A stretch of DNA of 64,000 nucleotides from Bog-473 sp035552395 (lineage in GTDB: Bacteria > Actinomycetota > Acidimicrobiia > Acidimicrobiales > RAAP-2): contig DASZLL010000044.1 of the NCBI GenBank assembly GCA_035552395.1, positions 14,409 to 78,408 of the forward strand. Reading direction: 5' to 3'. This document shows, piece by piece, positions 16,839 through 25,224 of this stretch. The notes under the pieces are model-generated. The model saw nothing but the letters and a program-made list of their open reading frames with translations, was not told the DNA's origin and did no database searches. The stretch's first letter is position 1. Each line of letters starts with the position of its first letter. A program made the translations under genes and the position numbers.

Positions 16839-18527
16839 TCAGTTCCAGGCCGAGCCGTTCCACGCCGATCCGTTCCAGGCCGAGCCGTTCCAGGCTGAGC
16901 CGTTCCAGGCGGACCCGTTCCAGGCCGAGCCGTTCCACGCCGACCCGTTCCAGGCGGACCCGTTCCAGGTCGAGCCGTTCCAGGTCGAGCCGTTCCAGGC
17001 CGAGCCGTTCCAGGCGGACCCGTTCCAGGCCGAGCCGTTCCAGGCCGAGCCGTTCCAGGCGGACCCGTTCCAGGCGGACCCGTTCCAGTTGGCGTCGTTC
17101 CACGACGACATCGCGCCGGACGACACCAGGCCGATCGTTTGACCGAGCAGCGTGAGCAGGTTCGGCACGGGCTGGTTCAGCGTCATCGGCGCCGAACCGA
17201 CGGCCGTCGCGACGTTGAGGATGCCGTGGCCGTCAACGAAGGGATCCCCAACGGGACCGGGCGCTGTCGTGCCGATGAGCGTGCCCTTCACGGTGTTCGG
17301 CGTGTACGACGGGTCCGCGGCAAGCAGGAGCGCGGCCGCACCGCTCGTGATGGCCGAGCTGAACGACGTACCGGAGCCCACGAAGTTGGCGCTGCCAACA
17401 CGGGCCGACGGATTCTGCGAGTCGATCGTCGAGCCGGCAACGCGCAGGCTCACCACCGAGCGGCCCGAAGTGACCAAGTCGGGCTTGAACCAGCCATCGG
17501 GGTTGGTCGGGCCGACGCTGCTGAACGTCGTCATCGAGTCGCTCGCCGCATCGCCCTGCGCCCCGTCGTCGACGGCGCCGGTCGTGATGACGAGCGGGTC
17601 GTCGCCTGGGGACAGGACGGTGCCGTTCCCCGGACCCGAGTTCCCGGCCGAGGCGACAACGGTGATGCCCGACTCCCACGCCTTCTCGACCGCCTGGTCG
17701 AGTGGGTCGAGCACGGTTGACTCGACGGGCAGGTAGCCGAGCGACATGTTCAGGACGCTGATGTTGTCCCTGGACTGGTTGGCGATCGACCAACCGACGC
17801 CGGCGATCACCGTGGCGAGGTCGGTCTGCCCAGTCGCGCCGGCCACCTTGACCGAGACGAGGCCGGCTCCCGGCGCCTCTCCGCTGTAGGCGCCGTTCGA
17901 GGATGCCCCGTTGCCGGCGATCAGCCCGGCGACAAAGGTGCCGTGGCCATAGCTGTCCACCCAGGGGTTGCCGCCGCCCGACAGGTCGACGCCATCGACC
18001 ATGCGGCCGGCGAAGTCAGGGAGTGCGGCGATGCCGGTGTCGAGGACCGCAACATTGACGCCGGCCCCGGTATCACCCTGCGCCCAGAGTTGGGTAGCGC
18101 CGCTCTGCTGGGTAAAGGCATCAGACGCGGCGTGGCCCGACGGGCCGATGGAGCCCTGGACGTTCACGGTGAGGTCGGGCGTGACCTCGATGCCCGGAAT
18201 GGCGTCGAGGAGCGTGACCTCCAGCGAGCTGAGCTTGGCCGTGACGGCGTTGACGAACGACAACGTGGTCACGACGTTGACGCCGAGCCCGTTGAGCGCG
18301 GTGAGGACCTGACCCAGCGTGCCGGACGGCGCCGACACGATGTACGTGGTTGACCCTCCGCCGAGGCCGAGCAGCCCACCGCCGCCCCCGAGCAGCCCCG
18401 CTTGTGCGGTCGCCGGCAGCGCCACGACCGAAGTACTGAGCGCGGCTGCCCCGGCGAAGACAAGACTCCCCAACCGGACACCACGACGACCCATTGCGTG
18501 ACGGGTACGACGACGCAAGAACCCCAT
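16839..18527 (-). CDS. Secreted S8 subtilisin-like protease with WNGSA pentapeptide tail
   Basis: 562 residues from the ATG at 18527, which follows a GGGGGAGGGGGA ribosome site. A long Arg-rich signal peptide runs to ALPATAQA (about residue 42). A pro-region follows, then the catalytic domain with Asp163 (VAVLDTG), His195 (SYGHGTF), oxyanion Asn296 (SAGNSG) and Ser388 (SGTSFSS). The last 85 residues or so are about 17 near-identical pentapeptides of the form WNGSA, with two WNGST variants, ending exactly at the stop. Such WNGS tails occur on some actinobacterial S8 proteases; their function is not established. An ordered aromatic ladder or wall/glycan attachment is possible. Confidence 0.92.
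   Translation of the reverse strand: MGFLRRRTRHAMGRRGVRLGSLVFAGAAALSTSVVALPATAQAGLLGGGGGLLGLGGGSTTYIVSAPSGTLGQVLTALNGLGVNVVTTLSFVNAVTAKLSSLEVTLLDAIPGIEVTPDLTVNVQGSIGPSGHAASDAFTQQSGATQLWAQGDTGAGVNVAVLDTGIAALPDFAGRMVDGVDLSGGGNPWVDSYGHGTFVAGLIAGNGASSNGAYSGEAPGAGLVSVKVAGATGQTDLATVIAGVGWSIANQSRDNISVLNMSLGYLPVESTVLDPLDQAVEKAWESGITVVASAGNSGPGNGTVLSPGDDPLVITTGAVDDGAQGDAASDSMTTFSSVGPTNPDGWFKPDLVTSGRSVVSLRVAGSTIDSQNPSARVGSANFVGSGTSFSSAITSGAAALLLAADPSYTPNTVKGTLIGTTAPGPVGDPFVDGHGILNVATAVGSAPMTLNQPVPNLLTLLGQTIGLVSSGAMSSWNDANWNGSAWNGSAWNGSAWNGSAWNGSAWNGSAWNGSTWNGSTWNGSAWNGSAWNGSAWNGSAWNGSAWNGSAWNGSAWNGSAWN
16842..17102 (-). repeat. 15-bp tandem repeat array encoding WNGSA
   Basis: A run of about 17 units of period 15 bp (plus-strand core GTTCCAGGCCGAGCC and close variants) forming the 3' end of the S8 protease gene. 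Third-position changes (GCC/GAC/GTC classes) show that the copies have drifted while the encoded WNGSA/WNGST pattern is kept. Such arrays are prone to copy-number change by slippage. Confidence 0.9.
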
Positions 18528-18867
18528 ATTTCCCCCTCCCCCGAATGCCTCCGATGGGGAAGGTAACACCGGTGTTTGTGCACTTCAACGGTCGTCGGTC
18601 GCTTCCATAGGAAATTCGGCCCTTTTTGCACGCCCTGTTCGAGTCACCTGGGCCGCTGACCAGCGATTGTGCGCGTCCGGTGGCAGGTCGGTTGCAGTGC
18701 GTTCCGCGCGGGTGCACGAGACGGGCCCCGCCGTGCGACTTTTGCCGTCGACACCACTCGGTCAACCGGAAATCGCAGCACGGCTGACGGCGCATCGGAC
18801 GACGGCGCGGCTTGTTCGTGAGCACCCGCCATCGGCAAGCGATGGTCGCACCGGTGCTCGGGGTCGA
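18528..18867. other. Intergenic region upstream of the S8 protease
   Basis: 340 bp between the start of the protease gene and the end of the DedA gene, both on the minus strand. It contains the protease ribosome site and, 38 bp upstream of the ATG, the perfect 12-bp palindrome AACACCGGTGTT (18565-18576), a possible regulator site. No convincing ORF, RNA gene or riboswitch pattern was recognised in the rest. Confidence 0.5.
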
Positions 18868-19500
18868 TCAGGTCTGGCGCTGGTGCTTGCCCTTGACCTG
18901 CTCGGCCTTGTAGTTCCGATAGCGGTGCCAAAACACGAGCACGACGGCGAGCACCGCCAAGGCGGCGAGGACGTAGCCGGCGTAGCTGAAGCCGTTGAGC
19001 ACGCTGTTGTAGGTGCCGGCGAGGTTGTACCCGATCACCGAGAGCGCGCTGCACCAGATCGCACAGCCGATGACCGTGAGCACGAGGAACCTGCCGACGG
19101 CCATCTCGCCCAGTCCCGCCGCGAAGGAGACGAACGAGCGCAGCAGTGGGATGAAGCGTCCGAACAGGACGACCGGCTCACCGCGGCGGGCGAACCATGA
19201 CTCGGCGCGGTCCAGATCCTTGTGCGTCAGGAGGACGTACTTGCCCACCCGGTCGACCAGCGTCCGGCCTCCGTACCGCCCGATGGCGTAGCCCGCTGCC
19301 GAACCCAAGACCTCGCCGAGCGTCGCCAGGATGATCACGATCGCCAGGTTCAAGGGCTTGCCCTGGCCGTGCACCATGCCGCTGGCAAAGGCGCCGCCGC
19401 CGATGATGGCCAACTCTGCCCCGACGGGCAGCCCCATTGACGAGATGAAGCTCAGCACGAAGACCGCGCTGTACCCCGCTGATTCGAGAAAATGCTCCAC
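18868..19500 (-). CDS. DedA/VTT-family membrane protein
   Basis: 210 residues, GTG start. It shows the DedA (SNARE-associated/VTT) core: GAELAIIGGG near residue 27, EVLGSAAGYAIGRYGGR around residues 63-79, and the signature FARRGEPVVLFGRFIPLLRS region at about 103-122 with the conserved FGRFIP and R residues. Several membrane helices and a basic C-terminal tail are present. DedA proteins are implicated in lipid-carrier (undecaprenyl phosphate) or phospholipid flipping and in membrane-potential homeostasis. No operon partner is evident. Confidence 0.9.
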   Translation of the reverse strand: MEHFLESAGYSAVFVLSFISSMGLPVGAELAIIGGGAFASGMVHGQGKPLNLAIVIILATLGEVLGSAAGYAIGRYGGRTLVDRVGKYVLLTHKDLDRAESWFARRGEPVVLFGRFIPLLRSFVSFAAGLGEMAVGRFLVLTVIGCAIWCSALSVIGYNLAGTYNSVLNGFSYAGYVLAALAVLAVVLVFWHRYRNYKAEQVKGKHQRQT

Positions 19501-19586
19501 GGCCTACCTTGCTCCCGCTATCGGTTCGTCGGTCATCATTGGCGCGACGCCATCACGACGCAATTCATGGTGCATGTGGGTCTTCC

Positions 19587-19955
19587 CTACCGTCTGGAGG
19601 TTCCGCCGGAAGTGACGACAGGACGCGAGGTGGTCGTGGCCGGGGGCTGGGTGGTCTGGGTGGTCTGGGTGGTGACAGTGGTCTGACCCGACGAGTCGTC
19701 GCCCTCACCCGAACCGGACGCTCCCGTCATCTGCGGTGTAGTAGGCGCTGGCCCTGTCGTCGATGTGGCCGTGGTACCTGGACTCGCGGGTGGAGGTAAC
19801 GGCACCGTCGCCCCTGGGTGTTCCCGGGCCACGAGCACGCCGATGACAGCCGTGCCTCCTCCCGCGACGACCACGACGCCTTTGGTGAGACGCCGAATTC
19901 GTACCTCGGCTCGCTCGCGCTTCGCGGGCGAATAGCCGCCACGGGCGCGTCTCAT
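19587..19955 (-). CDS. Small single-span membrane protein with Thr/Pro-rich tail
   Basis: 122 residues: a basic N-terminus of about 25 residues (RRARGGYSPAKRERAEVR), one hydrophobic helix at about 28-46 (VVVVAGGGTAVIGVLVA), then about 75 residues dominated by Thr, Pro, Gly and Ser (TTQTTQTTQPPATTT). The tail is predicted extracytoplasmic and disordered. It diverges from the two-component genes beginning 165 bp away, so it may belong to their regulon. No family or function recognised. Confidence 0.6.
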   Translation of the reverse strand: MRRARGGYSPAKRERAEVRIRRLTKGVVVVAGGGTAVIGVLVAREHPGATVPLPPPASPGTTATSTTGPAPTTPQMTGASGSGEGDDSSGQTTVTTQTTQTTQPPATTTSRPVVTSGGTSRR

Positions 19956-20032
19956 CCTCGGGTCCCCAGATGTGCGGACGCGCGCTCTCTCGACAGGCTC
20001 ATCGGCTCGGGATCAGACAGTATGGATCAAAC

Positions 20033-20090
20033 CTGAAGACGAGATGAAGGCGGCTGATAGCTGCTTCGAAGCTCAATCTCATAGCCTGAA
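20033..20090 (+). promoter_or_regulatory. Direct repeats upstream of response regulator
   Basis: CTGAAG (20033), ATGAAG (20044) and CTGATAG (20053) recur at about one helical turn, with a further CCTGAAG at 20084. OmpR-type regulators usually bind such direct repeats, and the site lies between the divergent membrane-protein gene and the response regulator gene, so autoregulation is plausible. No base-level proof. Confidence 0.35.
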
Positions 20091-20120
20091 GGTCGTGGTC
20101 TTCAGAGGTTCTACGCCGTC

Positions 20121-20789
20121 GTGAGAGTCCTCGTCGCGGAAGACGATCCCGCTCTTCGCTCGGTACTCGAACGGGGCCTCCGCGAGAACGGCTACGTCGT
20201 CGACTCGGTCGCCGATGGCTCAGCCGCCCTGCGCCACCTCCATGCGTACGACTATGACGTCGCGGTCCTCGATTGGCGGATGCCCGAACGGACGGGCATA
20301 GAGGTTGTCGAAGAAGCGCGTAGGGAGGGACACCAGACGCCGATCCTGATACTCACTGCCCGCGACACGGCAATGGATCGGGTCACAGGCCTCAACGTCG
20401 GGGCGGACGACTACCTCGTCAAGCCTTTCGATTTCGCGGAACTGATCGCTCGGATACAGGCCCTGCAGCGCCGACCACCGGTCATGCTGGCCCCGGTGCT
20501 CGAATGCGCCGACCTCCAGTTCGATCCCTCCACTCGAGTCATAGCCGTCGCCGGTCAGAAGATTTCGACCACCACGATCGAGACGTCTCTGATCGAACTT
20601 CTCCTGCGACGATCACCCGCGGTCGTGACGCGACGCGTGATCGCGGTGCAGGTGTGGGACGACGAAGCCGACGCAGTCGGATCGAACACCATTGAGGTCC
20701 ACGTCGGTCGAGTCCGTGCCAAACTTGGCAACAGCCGAGCTCGGATCGAGACCGTGCGCGGCCTGGGCTATCGGTTGGTCGAGGCATGA
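20121..20789 (+). CDS. OmpR/PhoB-family response regulator
   Basis: 222 residues, GTG start. The receiver domain has the acidic pair in AEDDP, phospho-acceptor Asp51 (VAVLDWRMP), the conserved Thr in LILTAR and Lys in LVKPFD. The C-terminal winged helix spans about 125-220 with IEVHVGRVRAKLG as recognition helix and GLGYRLV as wing. The ATGA overlap with the kinase gene shows a cognate pair. The signal is unknown. Confidence 0.95.
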   Translation: MRVLVAEDDPALRSVLERGLRENGYVVDSVADGSAALRHLHAYDYDVAVLDWRMPERTGIEVVEEARREGHQTPILILTARDTAMDRVTGLNVGADDYLVKPFDFAELIARIQALQRRPPVMLAPVLECADLQFDPSTRVIAVAGQKISTTTIETSLIELLLRRSPAVVTRRVIAVQVWDDEADAVGSNTIEVHVGRVRAKLGNSRARIETVRGLGYRLVEA

Positions 20790-22060
20790 GCACCACCCGA
20801 GCGCATCGTCGGCACACCGTGCGGATCGCGGCCATCACGACACTGCTCGTGATGCTGTCTTACCTGATCGCCGCAATTGTAGTGAACCTGATCGTGACGA
20901 ACCGCCTGGTCGCAAACGTAGACGCTCGCCTACTCGACAGAATCGAGGACACGCGTCAACAGGCATCGATAACGCCCACCATCGCACCGGGCAACGACCG
21001 GGACATCGATGATGCGCCATCCTTTCTCTGGTCCATCAGCCCTCGTGGTGCCGTCACGGTTCTGACTCCGGGCGCGCCCCCGCTGCCGACGCGCCCATGG
21101 AACAGCGAGCCGACCTCCGTTCAAGTTGGCCGTTCCACATTCCGATTCGATGCGCGGCACGTCGACGGCACGACCATTGTCGCGGGCCAGAGCGTGGCGA
21201 ATACGTCGAACGTCCAGTCGACCTTGCTCCTCGCCGAAATCGTTTTTGGCGCGATTCTTGCCGTTGCGGTCTTCTGTGGGGCCCTGCTCGTCGGCTTGCG
21301 GGCAGCCGCGCCATCGGAGCTTGTTCGTCGCCGGCAGGCGGAGTTCACCGCGGACGCGTCCCACGAGCTGCGCACGCCGATTTCAGTCATCGAGGCCGAA
21401 GTGGAGCTCGCGCTCGATCATCCGCGCGACCCGAAGGTGTATCGGGAAGTCTTGTATCGAGTTGGCCGCGAGGGTGCGCGTCTTCGCCACATCGTCGAAG
21501 ATCTTCTCTGGCTGGCCCGGGCCGACGACGACCACGGTCACGACGGGCTCGACGAGTCCACGGACGTGGCTGAAGTGGCGGAAGCGTGCACGGAGCGATT
21601 CACTGCCGTCGCCGAGACACAAGGCGTCTCGCTTCACGCCGGGCACGTTGGCCCAGGGCCGTTCATCGTTCAGGCTTCGCGTGAGTTGGTCGATCGACTC
21701 GCCGGGGTGCTGATTGACAATGCCTGCAAGTTCGCCGGTCAGGGGGGGCGCGTTGAGGTGAGCGTGCGAATCTCGGGAAGTCGGATCGTGCTTCGTGTTG
21801 ACGATTCCGGACCGGGCATCCCCGAAGACCAACGGGACGCCGTCTTCGACCGTTTCCATCGCGCCACTGATTCCGTGCTGGGCACGGGACTTGGGTTGGC
21901 GATTGCGGACTCGGTGGTCCGATCGACCGAGGGCAGCTGGGACATTGGGGTGGCGGAGCTCGGGGGTGCACGCATGGAGGCCAACTGGCGCCGTGCCGGG
22001 CCGCGCCGCTCTCGAGTGGGGCCGACGGAGGTTGCCCCTCTGAGCGAATCATTAGCCTGA
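20786..22060 (+). CDS. Sensor histidine kinase
   Basis: 424 residues with two membrane helices (about 13-37 and 147-170) flanking an extracytoplasmic sensor of about 105 residues. Phospho-acceptor His193 lies in the H-box DASHELRTPIS. The catalytic domain has DNACKFA (N-box, with Cys-Lys in place of the usual AhKY-type residues), DDSGPGIP (G1), FDRFHR (F-box) and GTGLGLAI (G2). Its start overlaps the response-regulator stop (ATGA). It ends just before an intergenic region of about 200 bp. Confidence 0.94.
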   Translation: MSTTRAHRRHTVRIAAITTLLVMLSYLIAAIVVNLIVTNRLVANVDARLLDRIEDTRQQASITPTIAPGNDRDIDDAPSFLWSISPRGAVTVLTPGAPPLPTRPWNSEPTSVQVGRSTFRFDARHVDGTTIVAGQSVANTSNVQSTLLLAEIVFGAILAVAVFCGALLVGLRAAAPSELVRRRQAEFTADASHELRTPISVIEAEVELALDHPRDPKVYREVLYRVGREGARLRHIVEDLLWLARADDDHGHDGLDESTDVAEVAEACTERFTAVAETQGVSLHAGHVGPGPFIVQASRELVDRLAGVLIDNACKFAGQGGRVEVSVRISGSRIVLRVDDSGPGIPEDQRDAVFDRFHRATDSVLGTGLGLAIADSVVRSTEGSWDIGVAELGGARMEANWRRAGPRRSRVGPTEVAPLSESLA

Positions 22061-22264
22061 TCGCTTGCCGGCGTCATCAGCCCGTCAGCCTCGGCCAACT
22101 ACGCTGTGGGCATGGGAAAAAGCCCTGGGTTCAAGCGCGGTTTCGATGGCCCTGGCCAGCGCCTTGCCCACTCCGTCGGGGACGTCAGCGCCTTTTTGTC
22201 AACGTGACCTGCGGGGTCAAGGTGGAGCCCTCCCGCCTGTGAGCCACGTCTCGCCACGACCGGA

Positions 22265-23515
22265 ATGCCCGTGCTGAGCCCCACGCTCGAAAACGATCTC
22301 GACACCGAGCGAGAAACGCCACCGCCGCCGCCCCGCAAGGGCCGTTGGTCGCGTTCGCCCGTCCACCGGCGTCGACGGCGCATCTTTGCCGGCGTCGCCG
22401 TGGTGCTCGCCGTGTGCCTCATCTGGCTGGCCGTGTCTCTCGGGGGGGCGCTGACCAACCCGGCGCTGGGCAGTTCGATGAGCGCCCGCCTGGCCGAGTG
22501 GGCCCGCGAGCACGGAGGTGCCTCGGTCGTCAATTGGGCGGAGAACGAGTGGTACTCGCACCACCAGCCGAAGATCGGCGGGGCACTCCCGAAGGGCACC
22601 ATCCACAAGCCGAAGACGGTGACAACCGCCCCGGCGTCGGTTGCGGTGCCGCACCTGCCCGCACCCGCGCCGATCGTGCCGATCGTGAGTCCCGCCGTGA
22701 GCGGGGAGGGTCAGTGGTCACCGGCCGGACGACTCGTCGATGGGGTACCCGCGATCTACACGACCGTGCTTCGGCCCAGCGCGATCCATACGAGCTACGT
22801 CGTCGGCATCGCGTGGATGGACGCGACGCTGCTGAAGGCAACCCTCTACTCGGGGAGCCAGATTCCAGGGGGCGGTCCGTACAGCCACACCGCCCCCGTG
22901 TCCCCGAACGATGCCACCTCTCTGGTGGCCGCCTTCAACGCCGGATTCCTCATGCCCGCCGCCAACGGGGGCTATTACACGGACGGCAAGACGATCGACC
23001 CGCTCCGCAACGGTGCGGCGTCCTTCGTGGTCTACAAGAACGGGTCCTCGACCGTCGGACAATGGGGGCGGGACGTCTCGATGACCTCGGACGTCGTCTC
23101 GGTGCGTCAGAACCTCGACCTCCTGGTCGACAACGGCCAAGTGGTGCCCGCCGCCTACAACGCCAACGCGACCCAATGGGGAGCCACCCTCGGCGGCGCC
23201 GATTACGTGTGGCGCTCGGCTCTCGGAGTTACGGCCAACGGCGCACTCGTCTACGTCGGTGGCCCCGGGCTCAACATCGTCGACCTGGCGAACATCCTCG
23301 TCAAGGCAGGGGCGGTCCGCGCTATGGAACTCGACATCAACACCGACTGGGTGAACTTCAGCAGCTACCAGCCCTCGACGCCCAAGGGGCCGGCAAGCGC
23401 AACCAACGGGACGGAGTTGCTCTCCGGCATGACCGGCACGCCGGGCCGCTACTTCGCTTCGTGGTGGGCCCGCGACTTCATCACCTTGTCGGCGCCAACC
23501 TCTGCAACCCGCTGA
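22265..23515 (+). CDS. Membrane-anchored phosphodiester glycosidase-like protein
   Basis: 416 residues. A Pro/Arg-rich cytoplasmic head of about 40 residues precedes one membrane helix (GVAVVLAVCLIWLAVSLGG, about 43-61) and an extracytoplasmic linker with many Pro residues. The C-terminal 230 residues or so resemble the phosphodiester glycosidase (NAGPA, PF09992) domain: AFNAGF, GGYYTDGK, the VSVRQNLDLLVDNG segment, RSALGVTANG and AVRAMELDIN. Related proteins act on sugar-phosphate diesters in the envelope; the substrate here is unknown. It precedes the DprE2-like gene by 4 bp, so both may act in envelope glycan assembly. Confidence 0.75.
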   Translation: MPVLSPTLENDLDTERETPPPPPRKGRWSRSPVHRRRRRIFAGVAVVLAVCLIWLAVSLGGALTNPALGSSMSARLAEWAREHGGASVVNWAENEWYSHHQPKIGGALPKGTIHKPKTVTTAPASVAVPHLPAPAPIVPIVSPAVSGEGQWSPAGRLVDGVPAIYTTVLRPSAIHTSYVVGIAWMDATLLKATLYSGSQIPGGGPYSHTAPVSPNDATSLVAAFNAGFLMPAANGGYYTDGKTIDPLRNGAASFVVYKNGSSTVGQWGRDVSMTSDVVSVRQNLDLLVDNGQVVPAAYNANATQWGATLGGADYVWRSALGVTANGALVYVGGPGLNIVDLANILVKAGAVRAMELDINTDWVNFSSYQPSTPKGPASATNGTELLSGMTGTPGRYFASWWARDFITLSAPTSATR

Positions 23516-23519
23516 TCCG

Positions 23520-24281
23520 ATGTACGACGCGTTCGGGCACCCCCAGTCGGTCGTCGTCCTCGGTGGTACCTCCGATATCGCGCGGGAAGTCGTCAAGCTC
23601 ATGGCGGCACAGCGCTGCAGGACCATCGTGCTCGCCGGCCGCGATATGCAGGCGCTAGAGCGAACCGCGGGTGAGCTCGCCCGTACTGTGACCAACGTGG
23701 CCACGGTGGCCTTTGGCGCCACGGCGACCGACGGGGTCGAAAAGATCGTCAATGTTTGCTTTGAGGCGGCGGGCGAGCCAGTGGACCTCGTCATCATGGC
23801 GGTCGGGGAACTGGGGAACCAGGAGGAAGACGAATCCGATCCGGATCGGGTCGCGCAGATGCTGACGGTGAACGTCACCTGGCCCGCTGCCGCGCTGACC
23901 GCCATCACCCGGCGTCTGCAGCAGCAGGGTCACGGCCGGATCGTCGTGCTTTCGTCGGTGGCGGGCTACCGTGTGCGGCGCTCCAACTTCATCTACGGCG
24001 CGGCCAAGGCAGGCCTCGATGGCTTCGCACTCGGCCTCAGCGAGGCCGTGCGCGGCACCGGGATCTCGGTGCACGTGGTCCGGCCGGGATTCGTCCACAC
24101 CAAGATGACGGCCGGACGGCCGGCGGCTCCGTTGGCCGTCGGTCCCGAACGCGTGGCGAGCGATGTCATCCGTGGTCTTGCACGCGGAGAAACCGTGATT
24201 TGGTCGCCGGGCGCACTGAAGTACGTCTTCTCCATCCTGCGGCTTCTCCCCCAGGCGCTCTGGCGTCGAATGCCCGGCTGA
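23520..24281 (+). CDS. SDR reductase, DprE2-like (decaprenylphosphoryl-keto-pentose reductase type)
   Basis: 253 residues. Rossmann motif GGTSDIA (15-21), the catalytic Ser near 145 and the Tyr159-x-x-x-Lys163 pair in YGAAK are present, and the sequence runs like mycobacterial DprE2, which reduces the 2-keto intermediate to decaprenylphosphoryl arabinofuranose. The partner oxidase DprE1 is not in the window, so the assignment rests on this gene alone. A general SDR acting on another polyprenyl-linked sugar is possible. Confidence 0.75.
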   Translation: MYDAFGHPQSVVVLGGTSDIAREVVKLMAAQRCRTIVLAGRDMQALERTAGELARTVTNVATVAFGATATDGVEKIVNVCFEAAGEPVDLVIMAVGELGNQEEDESDPDRVAQMLTVNVTWPAAALTAITRRLQQQGHGRIVVLSSVAGYRVRRSNFIYGAAKAGLDGFALGLSEAVRGTGISVHVVRPGFVHTKMTAGRPAAPLAVGPERVASDVIRGLARGETVIWSPGALKYVFSILRLLPQALWRRMPG

Positions 24282-24287
24282 GGGTTG

Positions 24288-24560
24288 ATGCTCTTTCTCG
24301 AATACGACGTCCTTCCCGACGGCGAGATCGAACTTGTCGCCCTCGTGAACGCCGTGGACGAGGACGGGCTCGACCCCGACGGATCCTCCTGGATGCAGTG
24401 GCGCGTCGCGGAGTTCGACGACGAGGGGCTCGGCTGCGTGGGTGTCGAGCCGGCCGACCTGGCGCGGATGGAACAGACGGAGGACCCCGAGGTGCTCCGT
24501 GGCATCGTGGAGCGCATCATCCTGGACGACCGGTCCGCCAAGGAAGATGGCTCTTCGTGA
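24288..24560 (+). CDS. Small acidic hypothetical protein
   Basis: About 90 residues from the ATG at 24288 (GAGGG lies just upstream; a TTG at 24285 is also in frame). It is strongly acidic with no membrane segment or known motif; LEYDVLPDGEIELVALVNAV suggests beta strands. It lies 6 bp after the DprE2-like gene and overlaps the next small gene by GTGA, so it is in the same operon. Function unknown. Confidence 0.6.
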   Translation: MLFLEYDVLPDGEIELVALVNAVDEDGLDPDGSSWMQWRVAEFDDEGLGCVGVEPADLARMEQTEDPEVLRGIVERIILDDRSAKEDGSS

Positions 24561-24763
24561 GCACCACCCGGTCACAGCTCTATCGGCTGGCGCGTGATCT
24601 CGGGAATGTCGAAGCGGTGCAGCACGGGTACCGGCGGGGTGGCCTCTCCGGCGCCGCCGGTGGAGCGGCCCAGCGCGAGGCCCGACGCGTGATCTATCGC
24701 CAGGGGAATCGCCAGATCAACCGGTTCGTCCGAGCCCTCGGCCTGTCACCGAGGCGTCGCTAG
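24557..24763 (+). CDS. Small basic hypothetical protein
   Basis: 68 residues starting at GTG in a GTGA overlap. It is Arg/Gly/Ala-rich: a helical N-terminus (LYRLARDLGNVEAV), a glycine-rich centre (GGLSGAAGGAAQ) and a basic C-terminal helix (NRQINRFVRALG). Possibly a nucleic-acid or membrane-surface binder, but no family is recognised. Its 3' end overlaps the convergent Ddn-type gene by 47 bp. Confidence 0.55.
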   Translation: MSTTRSQLYRLARDLGNVEAVQHGYRRGGLSGAAGGAAQREARRVIYRQGNRQINRFVRALGLSPRRR

Positions 24764-25196
24764 GACCGTTGGGTCCCGCGGGCACGCCCTCGAGGACGAC
24801 CAAGGGGATGCTCGGGCCCGCCTGGCGCTCGATGTTGCGAAGCTCCGGGGCACCGAGCTTCATGAGGTCGAACAGACGATCCCGCTCCTCCCCCTGCATC
24901 AGGATCGCCCATCCGTCGTACGCTTTGTCTCTCAGCTCGACGGTCACCGCAGGGTTCGCCACGAGATTGTGAAACCAGGCTGGGTGTCGTGGGGCTCCCC
25001 CATTTGACGCCACCACGAAGACTTGGCAGGCATCGACGTTGAAACCAAGAGGAACGGTCACACCCCGACCACTCCGAGCTCCGGTGGTGGTGAGCAGCAA
25101 CACCGGAAACCCAAGTCCGGCCACCTCTCGGCCGTGAGCTCGAAACTCGTCGATGACGCTCGCGTTGCCCTGCAAGGCGTCGTCGCCCGTTGACAT
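24717..25196 (-). CDS. Ddn-type F420-dependent nitroreductase-family protein
   Basis: 159 residues of the deazaflavin-dependent Ddn/Rv3547 type (split beta-barrel). Typical segments are LLLTTTGARSGRGVTVPLGF, the VVASNGGAPRHPAWFHNLVA core and VTVELRD. These enzymes use reduced F420 to reduce quinones or nitro compounds at the membrane. Start ATG at 25196. It follows the DHA2 exporter on the same strand by about 30 bp and is probably co-transcribed with it. Confidence 0.88.
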   Translation of the reverse strand: MSTGDDALQGNASVIDEFRAHGREVAGLGFPVLLLTTTGARSGRGVTVPLGFNVDACQVFVVASNGGAPRHPAWFHNLVANPAVTVELRDKAYDGWAILMQGEERDRLFDLMKLGAPELRNIERQAGPSIPLVVLEGVPAGPNGPSDASVTGRGLGRTG

Positions 25197-25224
25197 CTCG
25201 GATACCGCTCGGGTTTCTTTCGAC

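Noticed and set aside
16777..17142. Plus-strand open frame encoding FQAEPFHADPFQ-type repeats, and a third frame of Arg-Ser repeats
   Set aside because: These are antisense readings of the 15-bp repeat at the end of the S8 protease gene, which has a signal peptide and full catalytic triad.
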